DNA of 39,230 nucleotides from Pseudomonas sp. TH10 (GTDB lineage: Bacteria > Pseudomonadota > Gammaproteobacteria > Pseudomonadales > Pseudomonadaceae): contig NZ_JAEKEG010000081.1 in assembly GCF_016651255.1 (NCBI RefSeq), positions 1 to 39,230 of the forward strand. Direction: 5' to 3'. The notes below the pieces were generated by a model that saw only the letters and a program-made list of their open reading frames with translations, ran no database searches and had not been told where the DNA came from. The position numbers and the translations under genes were made by a program. How positions within the stretch are numbered: position 1 is the first letter of the stretch; the number at the start of each line of letters is the position of its first letter. Shown here one piece after another: positions 29,642 to 37,899 of this stretch.

Positions 29642-30885
29642 TTGCGTCTGTTCCACACCTCCGACTGGCACCTTGGGCAAAACCTGCACGGGCAGGAACG
29701 CGATTTCGAGCATGCGTGCTTTCTCGAATGGCTGCTGGGCCAATTGAAACTGGCGCAGCCGGATGTGCTGTTGATTGCCGGTGACATCTTCGACACGGTC
29801 AATCCGCCGGTCAAAGCCCAGGAACGCCTTTACGATTTCATCGTCAACGCCCATGAACAGCAGCCGTTGCTGACCATCGTGATGATTGCCGGCAACCACG
29901 ATTCCGGATCGCGGATCGAGTTACCCGCGCCGCTGATGCGCCGTTTGCGCACGCATGCGTTGGGTCGGGTGCTGTGGCTGGATGACGGCCAGCTCGATGC
30001 CGAGCGTCTGTTGCTGCCGTTGCCAAATGCCCAAGGCGAGATCGCCGCGTGGTGCCTGGCGCTGCCGTTCCTGCGCCCGGCGGAGGTGACCGGCGCGCAC
30101 TTGGGCGACAACTATCTGCGTGGCATCGGTCAGGTGCATGAGTGGCTGATCGCAGCGGCCAACGCCAAGCGCCAACCGGGTCAGGCGCTGATTGCCATCA
30201 GCCACGCGCACATGGCCGGCGGTTCGGTGTCGGAAGACTCCGAGCGCAGCCTGATCATTGGCAACGCCGAAGCCCTGCCCGCCAGCCTGTTCGGGCCGAG
30301 CATCAGTTACGTCGCACTTGGCCATTTGCATAAGCCGCAGAAGGTCAACGGTGAGGAGCGCATTCGCTACAGCGGTTCGCCGATTCCGTTGTCGTTCTCC
30401 GAGATCAAATATGAGCATCAGATTCTCGACGTCCTGCTTGAGGGTGAAACCCTGATCAGCGTCGAACCCAAACTCATCCCCGGGCGGTCAACCTGCAACG
30501 CATCGGCCCGGCGCCGCTGGCGGACATTCTCCTGCAACTGGCGGACTTGCCAAACATCGACCTGCTCGCCGAACCCCAGCGCCAGCCGTGGCTGGAGGTG
30601 CGCGTAACCCTCGACGAGCCGCAACCGGACCTGCGCCATCAAGTGGAAAACGCCCTGCAAGGCAAAGCCGTGCGGCTGGTGCGCATCGCCGCTGAATACG
30701 CCGGCAACCGTGGCGCTGACGGCGAGGAGGACGGCAGCACGCTGATTGAACTCGACCAACTCACCCCGCAAGAACTGTTCAGCCGCGCCTGGCTCGACAA
30801 CTACGGCAACGAGGTCGACGAACAGACGCTGAAGGACTTCGCCGAACTGCTGCAAGACGTGCAACTGGAGGGCGAGCAGCCATGA
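29642..30885 (+). pseudogene. sbcD: SbcD exonuclease subunit, frameshifted in a C run
   Basis: SbcD is the nuclease (Mre11-like) subunit of SbcCD, which cleaves DNA hairpins and ends. The start is TTG at 29642, with GGAG 7 nt upstream. Metal-binding motifs are seen at DWH (8-10), GDIFD (47-51), GNHD (84-87), ISHAHMAG (about 190) and GHLHKPQ. At 30478-30481 one C is missing, so LIPRAVNLQRIGPAPLADI is read as LIPGRSTCNAS. After correction the protein has 414 residues and ends EGEQP, overlapping the sbcC start by ATGA. All catalytic motifs precede the break, which is probably a sequence error. Confidence 0.9.
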
Positions 30886-33800
30886 AGATTCTCGCCATTC
30901 GCCTGAAAAACCTCGCTTCCCTGGCCGGGCCATTTGAAATCGACTTTACCGCCGAGCCGTTGGCCAGCGCGGGTCTGTTCGCCATCACCGGGCCTACCGG
31001 TGCCGGCAAGAGCACCTTGCTCGATGCCCTGTGCCTGGCATTGTTCGGCGCCGTGCCACGGCTGAGCAATGCCCAGGTATCCGCCAAGGCCCCCGACGCC
31101 GACGGCGAAATAAGTACCGGCGACCCACGCACCCTGCTGCGTCGCGGAACAGGCGAAGGCTATGCCGAAGTCGACTTCGTCGGCATCGACGGCCGCCGCT
31201 ACCGCGCGCGCTGGGAGGCCAATCGCGCCCGGGAGAAAGCCGGAGGCAAGCTGCAGGCCAGTCGCCAGAGCCTGCGCGACCTCGACCAGGATCAATTGCT
31301 GGCCAGTCAGAAAGTCGAATTCAAGGTCCAGCTTGAAGCCGTTCTGGGCCTGAATTTCGAGCAGTTCACCCGTGCCGTCCTGCTCGCCCAGAGCGAGTTC
31401 AGCGCCTTCCTCAAGGCCAACGACAACGAACGCAGCGAACTGCTGGAGAAACTCACCGACACCGCCTTGTACACCCGCCTCGGTCGTCGCGCGTTCGACA
31501 AGACCAGGGACGCCCGTGAGGCCCACAAGTTGCTGCAGGACCAGGCCACCGGCGTGACGCCGCTGCCGCCCGAAGCGCGCGCCGAACTCGATGAACGTTT
31601 CAACCAGGCGCAGCAGCAACTCAAGCACCAGCAGGCGCAACTCAAGCAGCTTGAGTTGCAGCACACCTGGCTCAAGGAACTGCGCCAGTTGCAGGACGAA
31701 CAACGGGGCGCCACCGAACAATTGACCAGCGCCCAACAGGATTGGCAGCACCTGGCCGGCGATCGTTTGAAGTTGACCCGCCTGGAGCAATTGGCGCCAC
31801 AAAGGCACCAGTTCGCCCGCCAGAGCGAACTCAAGGCGCGGCTTGCGCCGTTGGCTGCGCAGATTCAGCAGCAGACCCGGCAACAACAGGATCTGCAGGC
31901 GCGGCAGGCGGAACTCGAACAGAGCCTGGGCAATGCACAGGCAGCGCTAAGCGAAGCACAGGCTCGGCACACATCTGGCGCGCCGTTGCTGCGCCAGGCC
32001 TTCGAAGCGCAAAGCAGCCTCGCCCGCCTGATCAGGGACACCGGCCTCAGCGCCGAACGCAAGCAGCAAGCCGAACAGGCCTGCAGCGAAGGTCAACACA
32101 CCCTCCAAGGGCTGCTCGATCAGCAGCAACGAGTGGTCGAACGCCTGGAGCGCATTGGCGCCGAGCTTGAGCAAAGCACTCACCTGTCACCCCTGAGCGA
32201 TGCCTGGAATGCCTACCGCGACCGCTTGCAGCAATTGATGCTGATCGGTAATCGCCTGAACAAGGGCCAGGCGGAGCTGGCGTCCCTGGAGCAACAAGCC
32301 AGCCAGGCCGCTGCGCAGTGGGCCGGGCAAAAACACAATCTGGAAGTGCTCTACAAAGAGGCTGGCGCCGAGCCGGAGGCGGTGGCCGAACAGATCCAGT
32401 TGCTCGGCAACCTGTTGCAGGACAACCGCAAGCAACTGCGTGCCTTCGAAGAACTGACGCGACTGTGGGCCAGCCAGCAGGCGCTCGACCAACGCGTCGC
32501 CGAACTGCAGCAGCGCCAGGGCGCAGCCCAGCAGGAACGCGAGCGGCTGACCCAGGACGGGGTCAAGACCAGGAACGAACTGGCTGTCGCCGAACAGACC
32601 CTGACCGTCACCCGTGAACTGCTCGAGCGCCAGCGCCTGGCCCGCAGCGCCAGTGTCGAAGAGCTGCGCGAGCAATTGCAGGACGATCAACCCTGCCCGG
32701 TCTGCGGCAGCCCCGACCACCCCTATCATCAGCCCGAGGCGTTGTTGCAAAGCCTGGGTCGTCACGATGAGAGTGAACAGGCCAACGCACAGCAAGCGGT
32801 CGATGCGCTCAAGGAAAAACTCACGGACCTGCGCACCGAGGTCGGCGCCGTCATCGCCCAGCAAAAGGAGTTGCTGCAACAGCAGGAGCAACTGGTCGCG
32901 CAACAAGGCAGCCTGGCGCCGAGCCTCGAAGCGCACCCGCTGTCGACCCAGCTGTTCAACCAGGACAGCGGTCGGCGCGATGCCTGGCTGGCCCAGCAAA
33001 ACAGCCAGTTGAACCAGAGCATCAGCCAGGACGAACAGCGGCAAACCGCCCTGCTCACCCTGCAACAGGACGCCGCGCGCCTGCAACAGCAGCTGCGCAA
33101 CGCCGAGACCGCGAGCCAGCAGGCGACCCAGCACCTGGCCAACCAGCAACGCGAGCTGGGCAACGACCGCCAGCGCCTGGATGAGGAACTGACCGCCTTC
33201 AGCAGCCTGCTCCCTGCCGATACACTGGACGCCTTGCGCAATGAGCCGGCCGCGACCTTCATGCAGCTGGACCGGCAGATCACCCAGCGCCTGGAACAGC
33301 TTGATCAGCAACGCGACGAACTCAGTGAGCAGCAACAACGCCAGCAGACGCTGGAGAAGGAACAGGATCGCCAACTGACGCGCGTCCAGCAGCTGGAAGC
33401 GGCGCTGCAGCAGTTCAACGCCCTCGCCGAACAGCAACAGGCCTGCGAGCAGCAGCTGGCACAGTTGTTGGGTGCCCATGACAGCGCCGAACACTGGCAG
33501 CAGCAACTGGATCAGGCGGTTGAGCAGGCGCGCAATGCCCAAGCGGCAGTGAGCCAGGCGCTGCAATCGGTGCGTACGGGCCTGGTGCAGTTGGCCGCCG
33601 AGCTCAAGGCGCAGCAGGAACACCTGATCGCCCTGGAAACCGAAGAGCGCGAGCTGAGTGCGAAGATCGTCGACTGGCGCGCCCGTCACCCGGAACTGGA
33701 TGACGGTGGCCTCGAAGACCTGTTACGAGTCGACGATACGCAATTCGCCGATCTGCGCCAACGCTTGCAGCAAAACGAAAAAGCCGTCGAGCAGGCCAAG

Positions 33801-34523
33801 GTGTTGTTGCAGGAGCGCGATCAGCGCCTGCTGGATCATCAGGCCCAGCACAACGGCAACCTCGACGCCGAGCAACTCGCCAGTGCCCTGACTGATCTGC
33901 AAAACCAATTCACCGTCAGCGAGCAGCACTGCGCCGAATTGCGCGCTGAACAGGTCGAGGATCAACGCCGGCAGAACGCCAATCAGGCGCTGGCGCAACA
34001 GATCGCTGATGCCTACGCCGAGTTTCAGCGCTGGGCGCGACTGAGTGCCTTGATCGGCTCCGCTACCGGCGACACCTTCCGCAAGATCGCCCAGGCCTAC
34101 AACCTCGACCTGCTGGTGCATCACGCCAACGTGCAACTGCGCCAATTGGTTAAACGCTATCGCCTGAAACGCGGCGGCAGCATGCTCGGCCTGTTGGTGA
34201 TGGACACCGAGATGGGCGATGAACTGCGCTCGGTGCATTCGTTGTCCGGCGGCGAGACGTTCCTGGTGTCACTGGCCCTGGCCCTGGGCCTGGCATCGAT
34301 GGCCTCAAGTACGCTGAAAATCGAATCGCTGTTTATCGATGAAGGCTTCGGCAGCCTCGATCCGGAGTCGCTGCAACTGGCGATGGATGCGCTCGATGGC
34401 TTGCAGGCCCAAGGTCGCAAGGTCGCGGTGATTTCCCACGTGCAGGAAATGCATGAGCGGATTCCGGTGCAGATCCAGGTCCGCCGCCAGGGCAATGGCC
34501 TGAGTACACTGGAGGTGAAATGA
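30882..34523 (+). CDS. sbcC: SbcC ATPase subunit of the SbcCD nuclease
   Basis: The 1213-residue SMC-like (Rad50-type) ATPase drives the SbcD nuclease. Walker A GPTGAGKST lies at 37-45, and QSEF of the Q-loop is near 170. Two long coiled coils rich in Q, E, L and A (about 200-580 and 640-1060) flank a zinc hook CPVCGSPDHP at 605-614. The ABC signature LSGGETFLVSLALALGL lies near 1120, and Walker B LFIDEGFGSLD near 1150. The gene is intact. The ATGA overlaps with sbcD at the front and with the GST gene at the back suggest one transcript. Confidence 0.96.
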   Translation: MKILAIRLKNLASLAGPFEIDFTAEPLASAGLFAITGPTGAGKSTLLDALCLALFGAVPRLSNAQVSAKAPDADGEISTGDPRTLLRRGTGEGYAEVDFVGIDGRRYRARWEANRAREKAGGKLQASRQSLRDLDQDQLLASQKVEFKVQLEAVLGLNFEQFTRAVLLAQSEFSAFLKANDNERSELLEKLTDTALYTRLGRRAFDKTRDAREAHKLLQDQATGVTPLPPEARAELDERFNQAQQQLKHQQAQLKQLELQHTWLKELRQLQDEQRGATEQLTSAQQDWQHLAGDRLKLTRLEQLAPQRHQFARQSELKARLAPLAAQIQQQTRQQQDLQARQAELEQSLGNAQAALSEAQARHTSGAPLLRQAFEAQSSLARLIRDTGLSAERKQQAEQACSEGQHTLQGLLDQQQRVVERLERIGAELEQSTHLSPLSDAWNAYRDRLQQLMLIGNRLNKGQAELASLEQQASQAAAQWAGQKHNLEVLYKEAGAEPEAVAEQIQLLGNLLQDNRKQLRAFEELTRLWASQQALDQRVAELQQRQGAAQQERERLTQDGVKTRNELAVAEQTLTVTRELLERQRLARSASVEELREQLQDDQPCPVCGSPDHPYHQPEALLQSLGRHDESEQANAQQAVDALKEKLTDLRTEVGAVIAQQKELLQQQEQLVAQQGSLAPSLEAHPLSTQLFNQDSGRRDAWLAQQNSQLNQSISQDEQRQTALLTLQQDAARLQQQLRNAETASQQATQHLANQQRELGNDRQRLDEELTAFSSLLPADTLDALRNEPAATFMQLDRQITQRLEQLDQQRDELSEQQQRQQTLEKEQDRQLTRVQQLEAALQQFNALAEQQQACEQQLAQLLGAHDSAEHWQQQLDQAVEQARNAQAAVSQALQSVRTGLVQLAAELKAQQEHLIALETEERELSAKIVDWRARHPELDDGGLEDLLRVDDTQFADLRQRLQQNEKAVEQAKVLLQERDQRLLDHQAQHNGNLDAEQLASALTDLQNQFTVSEQHCAELRAEQVEDQRRQNANQALAQQIADAYAEFQRWARLSALIGSATGDTFRKIAQAYNLDLLVHHANVQLRQLVKRYRLKRGGSMLGLLVMDTEMGDELRSVHSLSGGETFLVSLALALGLASMASSTLKIESLFIDEGFGSLDPESLQLAMDALDGLQAQGRKVAVISHVQEMHERIPVQIQVRRQGNGLSTLEVK

Positions 34524-35116
34524 CCACGCTCTACTCCTTCCGCCGCTGCCCCTACGCCATGCGGGCACGCATGGCCCTGCGCTACTCGGCGGTTGCCGTG
34601 GACATCGTCGAGGTCAGCCTGAAAGCCAAGCCACCGCAGATGCTGGCACTGTCACCCAAGGGCACGGTGCCGGTGCTGAGCATCGACGGCGCGGTGATCG
34701 ATGAGAGCCTGGCGATCATGCGCTGGGCACTGGAACAGGGCGATCCGGCGGACTGGTCGCTCAAGGATGATCCTGCCGGCCAGGCGCAGACCTGTGCGTT
34801 GATCGAGGAGAACGACCAGGTGTTCAAGGTGCACCTCAATCACTACAAGTACGCCGAGCGTTATCCCGAACAGCCGATGGCGTTTTACCGGGCCGAGGGT
34901 GAGAAATTCTTGAGCAAACTGGATGAGATGCTGGCGCGTAATGAATACTTGCTGGCCGATCATCCATGTCTGGCGGATGTGGCATTGATGCCATTCGTGC
35001 GGCAATTCGCGCACGTGGACAGGGAGTGGTTTGCGCAGACGCCGTATGTCCGGTTGCAGGCCTGGTTGCAGCGCTTCATCGAATCAGCGTTGTTCACCTC
35101 GATCATGCAAAAATGA
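34520..35116 (+). CDS. Glutathione S-transferase-like protein
   Basis: The 198-residue protein has an N-terminal thioredoxin fold with MTTLYSFRRCPYAMRARMAL (CPYA at 10-13) and a cis-proline loop GTVPVL, then IDESLAIMRW, which fits glutathione binding, and an all-helical C-terminal domain (LADHPCLADVALMPFVRQF). It resembles short GSTs or GrxB-like proteins. The start overlaps the sbcC stop by ATGA, so it is likely co-transcribed with sbcDC. Specific substrates cannot be deduced. Confidence 0.9.
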   Translation: MTTLYSFRRCPYAMRARMALRYSAVAVDIVEVSLKAKPPQMLALSPKGTVPVLSIDGAVIDESLAIMRWALEQGDPADWSLKDDPAGQAQTCALIEENDQVFKVHLNHYKYAERYPEQPMAFYRAEGEKFLSKLDEMLARNEYLLADHPCLADVALMPFVRQFAHVDREWFAQTPYVRLQAWLQRFIESALFTSIMQK

Positions 35117-35121
35117 CCCCC

Positions 35122-35209
35122 GTGTGCCGGTATGCCCGTGTACCCGTATGCCGGTATGCCGGTATGCCCGTGTACCCGTATGCCGGTATGCCCGTGTACC
35201 CGTGTACCC
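35122..35209. repeat. Tandem array of an 8-bp unit, 11 copies
   Basis: Eleven consecutive octamers fit GTRTRCCS. The order is GTGTGCCG, GTATGCCC, GTGTACCC, GTATGCCG twice, GTATGCCC, GTGTACCC, GTATGCCG, GTATGCCC and GTGTACCC twice. A partial twelfth unit (GTGTA) merges into the next REP. The array lies 6 bp after the GST stop and is non-coding. Units differ only at purines 3 and 5 and at the last base. Confidence 0.88.
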
Positions 35210-35211
35210 GT

Positions 35212-35287
35212 GTAGGAGCTGCCGAAGGCTGCGATCTTTTGATGTTGCTTTTCAAGATCAAAGATCGCAGCCTTCGGCAGCTCCTAC
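35212..35287. repeat. REP doublet (GTAGGAGCTGCC family)
   Basis: Left arm GTAGGAGCTGCCGAAGGCTG, right arm ending CCTTCGGCAGCTCCTAC, with a short inner region TTTTGATGTTGCTTTTCAAGA. It directly abuts the octamer array and precedes the stop of the next minus-strand gene by 15 bp. Confidence 0.88.
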
Positions 35288-35301
35288 GCGGGTTCGGTGA
35301 A

Positions 35302-35559
35302 TCAGGCCAACACTTCGCACATCCGCAGCGCCGAGCAATCCACCTGGAATGGCCCGAAAAAATCACCAGCGCGCTTGGCCGGAGGGTTTCCAGCCATCAA
35401 CCCCAAGGACTTCGCGGTCTGAATATTGTGAGCCATATTGTGATTGGCTTCGATTGACCGTGCTACACCGCCAGCCGAGCCGTGCCCCACGCCTGCCAAT
35501 GACGTGCCATTGGTCATGAATGCCAACAAAGCCACGACTCCGAGTTTGCTGCCTTTCAT
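35302..35559 (-). CDS. Small exported protein of unknown function (85 aa)
   Basis: The protein begins MKGSKLGVVALLAFMTNGTS, a plausible signal peptide with cleavage near SLA-GVGH. The mature part is glycine-rich at first (GVGHGSAGG), then SIEANHNMAHNIQTAKSLGL, and ends with two cysteines (DCSALRMCEVLA). I do not know the family. The start overlaps the stop of the upstream small membrane protein by ATGA (35556-35559), strong support that both are real and coupled. Confidence 0.65.
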   Translation of the reverse strand: MKGSKLGVVALLAFMTNGTSLAGVGHGSAGGVARSIEANHNMAHNIQTAKSLGLMAGNPPAKRAGDFFGPFQVDCSALRMCEVLA

Positions 35560-35768
35560 GACCCTGCCACTCCCGCCACGTCCTGGTGATCGATCACGGC
35601 GTTCTGCACGCGGTGTTCAAACTGGATAGCGGGATAAGCGACCTGAATCGGTGCTTCGAAATCGTGCTGCATGTGCGCCGAGATACTGACAAACGACACC
35701 AGGACCACGTAGAGACCGATGGCCAGGTAGGCGCCGTGTTTGGCGGAGGTAAGAATTGCGCTGGCCAT
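35556..35768 (-). CDS. Small membrane protein of unknown function (70 aa)
   Basis: The start at 35768 (MASAILTSAKHGAYL) has GGGAG 7 nt upstream; a frame from 35831 adds 21 residues without a site. One membrane helix (YLAIGLYVVLVSFVSISA, about 14-32) is followed by a polar tail, MQHDFEAPIQVAYPAIQFEH, presumably in the periplasm. The stop overlaps the next start (ATGA). No family is recognised. Confidence 0.65.
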   Translation of the reverse strand: MASAILTSAKHGAYLAIGLYVVLVSFVSISAHMQHDFEAPIQVAYPAIQFEHRVQNAVIDHQDVAGVAGS

Positions 35769-35928
35769 GGTGTTCTCCCGTGGGCATGTTTCAGAGCCCA
35801 CAGGATCAATCAGAAAACCCGGACTAACCACTCAGGGTTTGCCATAGTGAACATCAGCTTCGTTGATTATTAAAGCCGTCTATCGCGATGCTTGATAAAA
35901 CCAATGAGCATTGAAAATACACACACGT

Positions 35929-35999
35929 GTAGGAGCTGCCGAAGGCTGCGATCTTTTGACGTTGAAGATCAAAAGATCGCAGCCTTCGGCAGCTCCTAC
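35929..35999. repeat. REP doublet (GTAGGAGCTGCC family)
   Basis: Nearly perfect inverted arms GTAGGAGCTGCCGAAGGCTG ... CCTTCGGCAGCTCCTAC enclose TTTTGACGTTGAAGATCAAA. This lies 21 bp past the stop of the minus-strand 59-residue gene and 160 bp before the start of the small membrane protein. Confidence 0.88.
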
Positions 36000-36020
36000 A
36001 GGGGAGTGTTGTGCAGACTT

Positions 36021-36200
36021 TCAGTGTTGGGCTTTGTGATCCAGGGCGGCGTAGAAGTTGGCGCTCTGTTGCAGGTATTTCTGGGTGTAGCTCTGGGTAT
36101 GGGATTTTTTGCTGCTGATTTCAACGTTGGCGCTGGCTGGCAGAACCACGGTGGCAGAGATGGCGGAAGCGGCAATAACGGAGAAGAGATTGAAGTTCAT
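36021..36200 (-). CDS. Small exported protein (59 aa)
   Basis: The start at 36200 (MNFNLFSVIAASAIS) follows GAGGG. The signal peptide MNFNLFSVIAASAISATVVL ends near PASA-NVEI (about residue 25), leaving a mature peptide of about 35 residues with SSKKSHTQSYTQKYLQQSAN and an end FYAALDHKAQH. The short exported form recalls the small DUF-type periplasmic proteins of Pseudomonas, but I cannot name it. A REP pair follows. Confidence 0.6.
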   Translation of the reverse strand: MNFNLFSVIAASAISATVVLPASANVEISSKKSHTQSYTQKYLQQSANFYAALDHKAQH

Positions 36201-36332
36201 GGCGGTAACCCTCGTGTTCGGTTGGCTTGCTTGCCCGGTCGGGCCGTGAAGCAAACTTAACGCTCGACGGTTACTTGCTTGAAATGCTTTGTAGCACTTC
36301 CAGATATCAGCCTCATTGATAGAACAGCGTAA

Positions 36333-36349
36333 GCCCCGTAAACCGGGGC
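36333..36349 (-). terminator. Hairpin after the lactonase gene
   Basis: GCCCCG (36333-36338) pairs with CGGGGC (36344-36349) just past the stop of the lactonase gene; an outer AAGCC/GGCTT pair can extend it. No clear U run follows on the minus strand, so terminator function is uncertain. Confidence 0.4.
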
Positions 36350-36356
36350 CTGTGGC

Positions 36357-37532
36357 TTATTGTCGCACCAGGAACTTGAGGTCGCTCGGCGCGTCCATCG
36401 GCAGTTTCTGCACAGTTTTGCCGAGCAGACCGGTCTTGCCATCGCGCTCGACGACGACAATCTGGTTGCTCTTCTGGTTGGCGATCAGCAGGAATTTGCC
36501 ACTCGGATCGAGGCTGAATTCGCGCGGGTGATCGCCTTCCACCGAACGCCTTTGCAGCTCTTTGAGCTGAGCGGTCGCCGGATCAATGCTGAACACCAGC
36601 AACTGATTGGCAGTGCCACGGTTACTGACGTAGAGGAACTTGCCATCCGCCGAGGCGTGCAGCGCTGCGCCAGCCTTGTCCGAAGTTGGCTGACCGGCAG
36701 CCAGATCGACCAGTTGCGTCTGGGTCAGCACGCCGTCGTGGTAGTCGAACACTGCGACTTGCGCACTCATTTCCATGGTCAGCCAGGCGTGTTTGCCGTC
36801 AGCGCTGAACAACAGGTGACGCGGGCCGCTGCCCGCTGGCAACGCAACAGAGGGCGTTTTCGCCGGGGTCAGCGGCAGATCCGGGTTGGCCTTCGGGTCA
36901 AATTGGTAGATGAAGACTTTGTCGGCACCGAGGTCGTTGGAGAACACATAGCGTCCATCCGGCGAGGACACGGTCGAATGCACGTGGTTCGACGCCTGGC
37001 GTTCGGGATTGACCCGACTCGCCGGGTGCGCACTCATCTGCACCACGGGTTTGAGTTTGCCATCAGCCCCCACCGGCAAGACCGCGAGGGTTCCGCCCGG
37101 ATCTTCGACCACCGAATAGTTGCTGACGAACAGGTGACTGGCGTCACCACTGAGGCTTGAATGAGTTGGCTCGTTGCCCAGGCTCTGCACTTGATTGATC
37201 AAGGTCAGGGCGTGGGTTTTCGGATCGATTGAGTAGCTGCTGACGCGCCCGACCGGGTCTTTCTGGCCGGGGCCGTTTTCGTTGACCACGAACAGGTGAC
37301 GCTGGTCTCGGGACAAGGTCAGCCAGGAAGGATTTTCACTCTCAACCACCTGCAGCGGCTTCGCGTCGATCTGGCCGGTGGCGCTGTCGAAGTTCAGGCG
37401 GTAGATGCCCTGACTCGCGCCGGCGGTGTAAGTGCCAACCAGCAACTGGTAATCCGCCGTGGGTGCCGCCTGCACACCCATGGCGCCCACACTGCCAGCC
37501 ATCAGCAACGGCCAGAAATTACGCATCCGCAT
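36357..37532 (-). CDS. Exported lactonase-type seven-bladed beta-propeller protein
   Basis: The start at 37532 (MRMRNFWPLLMAGSVG) is preceded by GAGGAGGACGACGAGC, which also lies within the end of the upstream gene. The 391-residue product has a signal peptide cleaved probably at VQA-APT. The mature protein is the 6-phosphogluconolactonase/3-carboxymuconate-cyclase-like propeller: YQLLVGTYTAGASQGIYRLNFD, ENPSWLTLS, FVVNENG, HLFVSNYSV, SNHVHSTVSSPDGRYVFSND, GSGPRHLLFSADGK and PREFSLDPSGKFLLIANQ. Periplasmic location means it may not act in the pentose phosphate pathway; the substrate is unknown. Confidence 0.88.
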   Translation of the reverse strand: MRMRNFWPLLMAGSVGAMGVQAAPTADYQLLVGTYTAGASQGIYRLNFDSATGQIDAKPLQVVESENPSWLTLSRDQRHLFVVNENGPGQKDPVGRVSSYSIDPKTHALTLINQVQSLGNEPTHSSLSGDASHLFVSNYSVVEDPGGTLAVLPVGADGKLKPVVQMSAHPASRVNPERQASNHVHSTVSSPDGRYVFSNDLGADKVFIYQFDPKANPDLPLTPAKTPSVALPAGSGPRHLLFSADGKHAWLTMEMSAQVAVFDYHDGVLTQTQLVDLAAGQPTSDKAGAALHASADGKFLYVSNRGTANQLLVFSIDPATAQLKELQRRSVEGDHPREFSLDPSGKFLLIANQKSNQIVVVERDGKTGLLGKTVQKLPMDAPSDLKFLVRQ

Positions 37533-37806
37533 GCTCGTCGTCCTCCTCGTTGTCACCGCCGATGGCTTCCATCGGCACCAGGCGGTGCTCGCCGGAGTCG
37601 CCGGTGATGATCCAGCTCTTCAAGGCCGCATCAAACGTCGCCGCCTGGATTTGCGCCATACTGAACGCCCACCGCTTGAGCGCCCGGCCGTCCATGCACT
37701 CGATATGCAGGTTATCGTCGTCATCGAGAGAGAAATCGAAGGCATGCAGCCCGTCGATTTCCAGCATGTCGCAATGTTCGAGGGCGTTGAGCAAGGTATC
37801 GGTCAT
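37519..37806 (-). CDS. Small acidic protein, probably DUF5629
   Basis: The start is ATG at 37806 (MTDTLLNALEHCDML); a TTG at 37815 would add three residues. The protein of 95 residues has IDGLHAFDFSLDDDDNLHIE, then MDGRALKRWAFSMAQIQAAT, GEHRLVPMEAIGG and a very acidic end (DNEEDDEHADA). I recall this layout from a Pseudomonas-only family (DUF5629), but could not check it. The last 14 bases overlap the lactonase start; the lactonase ribosome site is embedded in the codons for the acidic tail. Confidence 0.72.
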   Translation of the reverse strand: MTDTLLNALEHCDMLEIDGLHAFDFSLDDDDNLHIECMDGRALKRWAFSMAQIQAATFDAALKSWIITGDSGEHRLVPMEAIGGDNEEDDEHADA

Positions 37807-37899
37807 GGCAGTCAATCTTCAAAAGAAAGACGCAATGATAGCTCAATGCGGTGGTCGGGATTATCCCTACCCGCCACCCCTATATCACACACCCTCCCT

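Noticed and set aside
32187..33689. A 500-codon Leu-rich frame antisense to sbcC
   Set aside because: Leu/Val/Gln-rich pattern comes from the reverse complement of the sbcC coiled coil.
35122..35209. Octamer array as a CRISPR
   Set aside because: Units are only 8 bp, contiguous and without spacers, and no cas gene is near.
35031..35457. Plus-strand frames with repeated RVPVCRYA-like peptides
   Set aside because: They come only from translating the octamer array and the REP, overlap the GST end and have no ribosome site.
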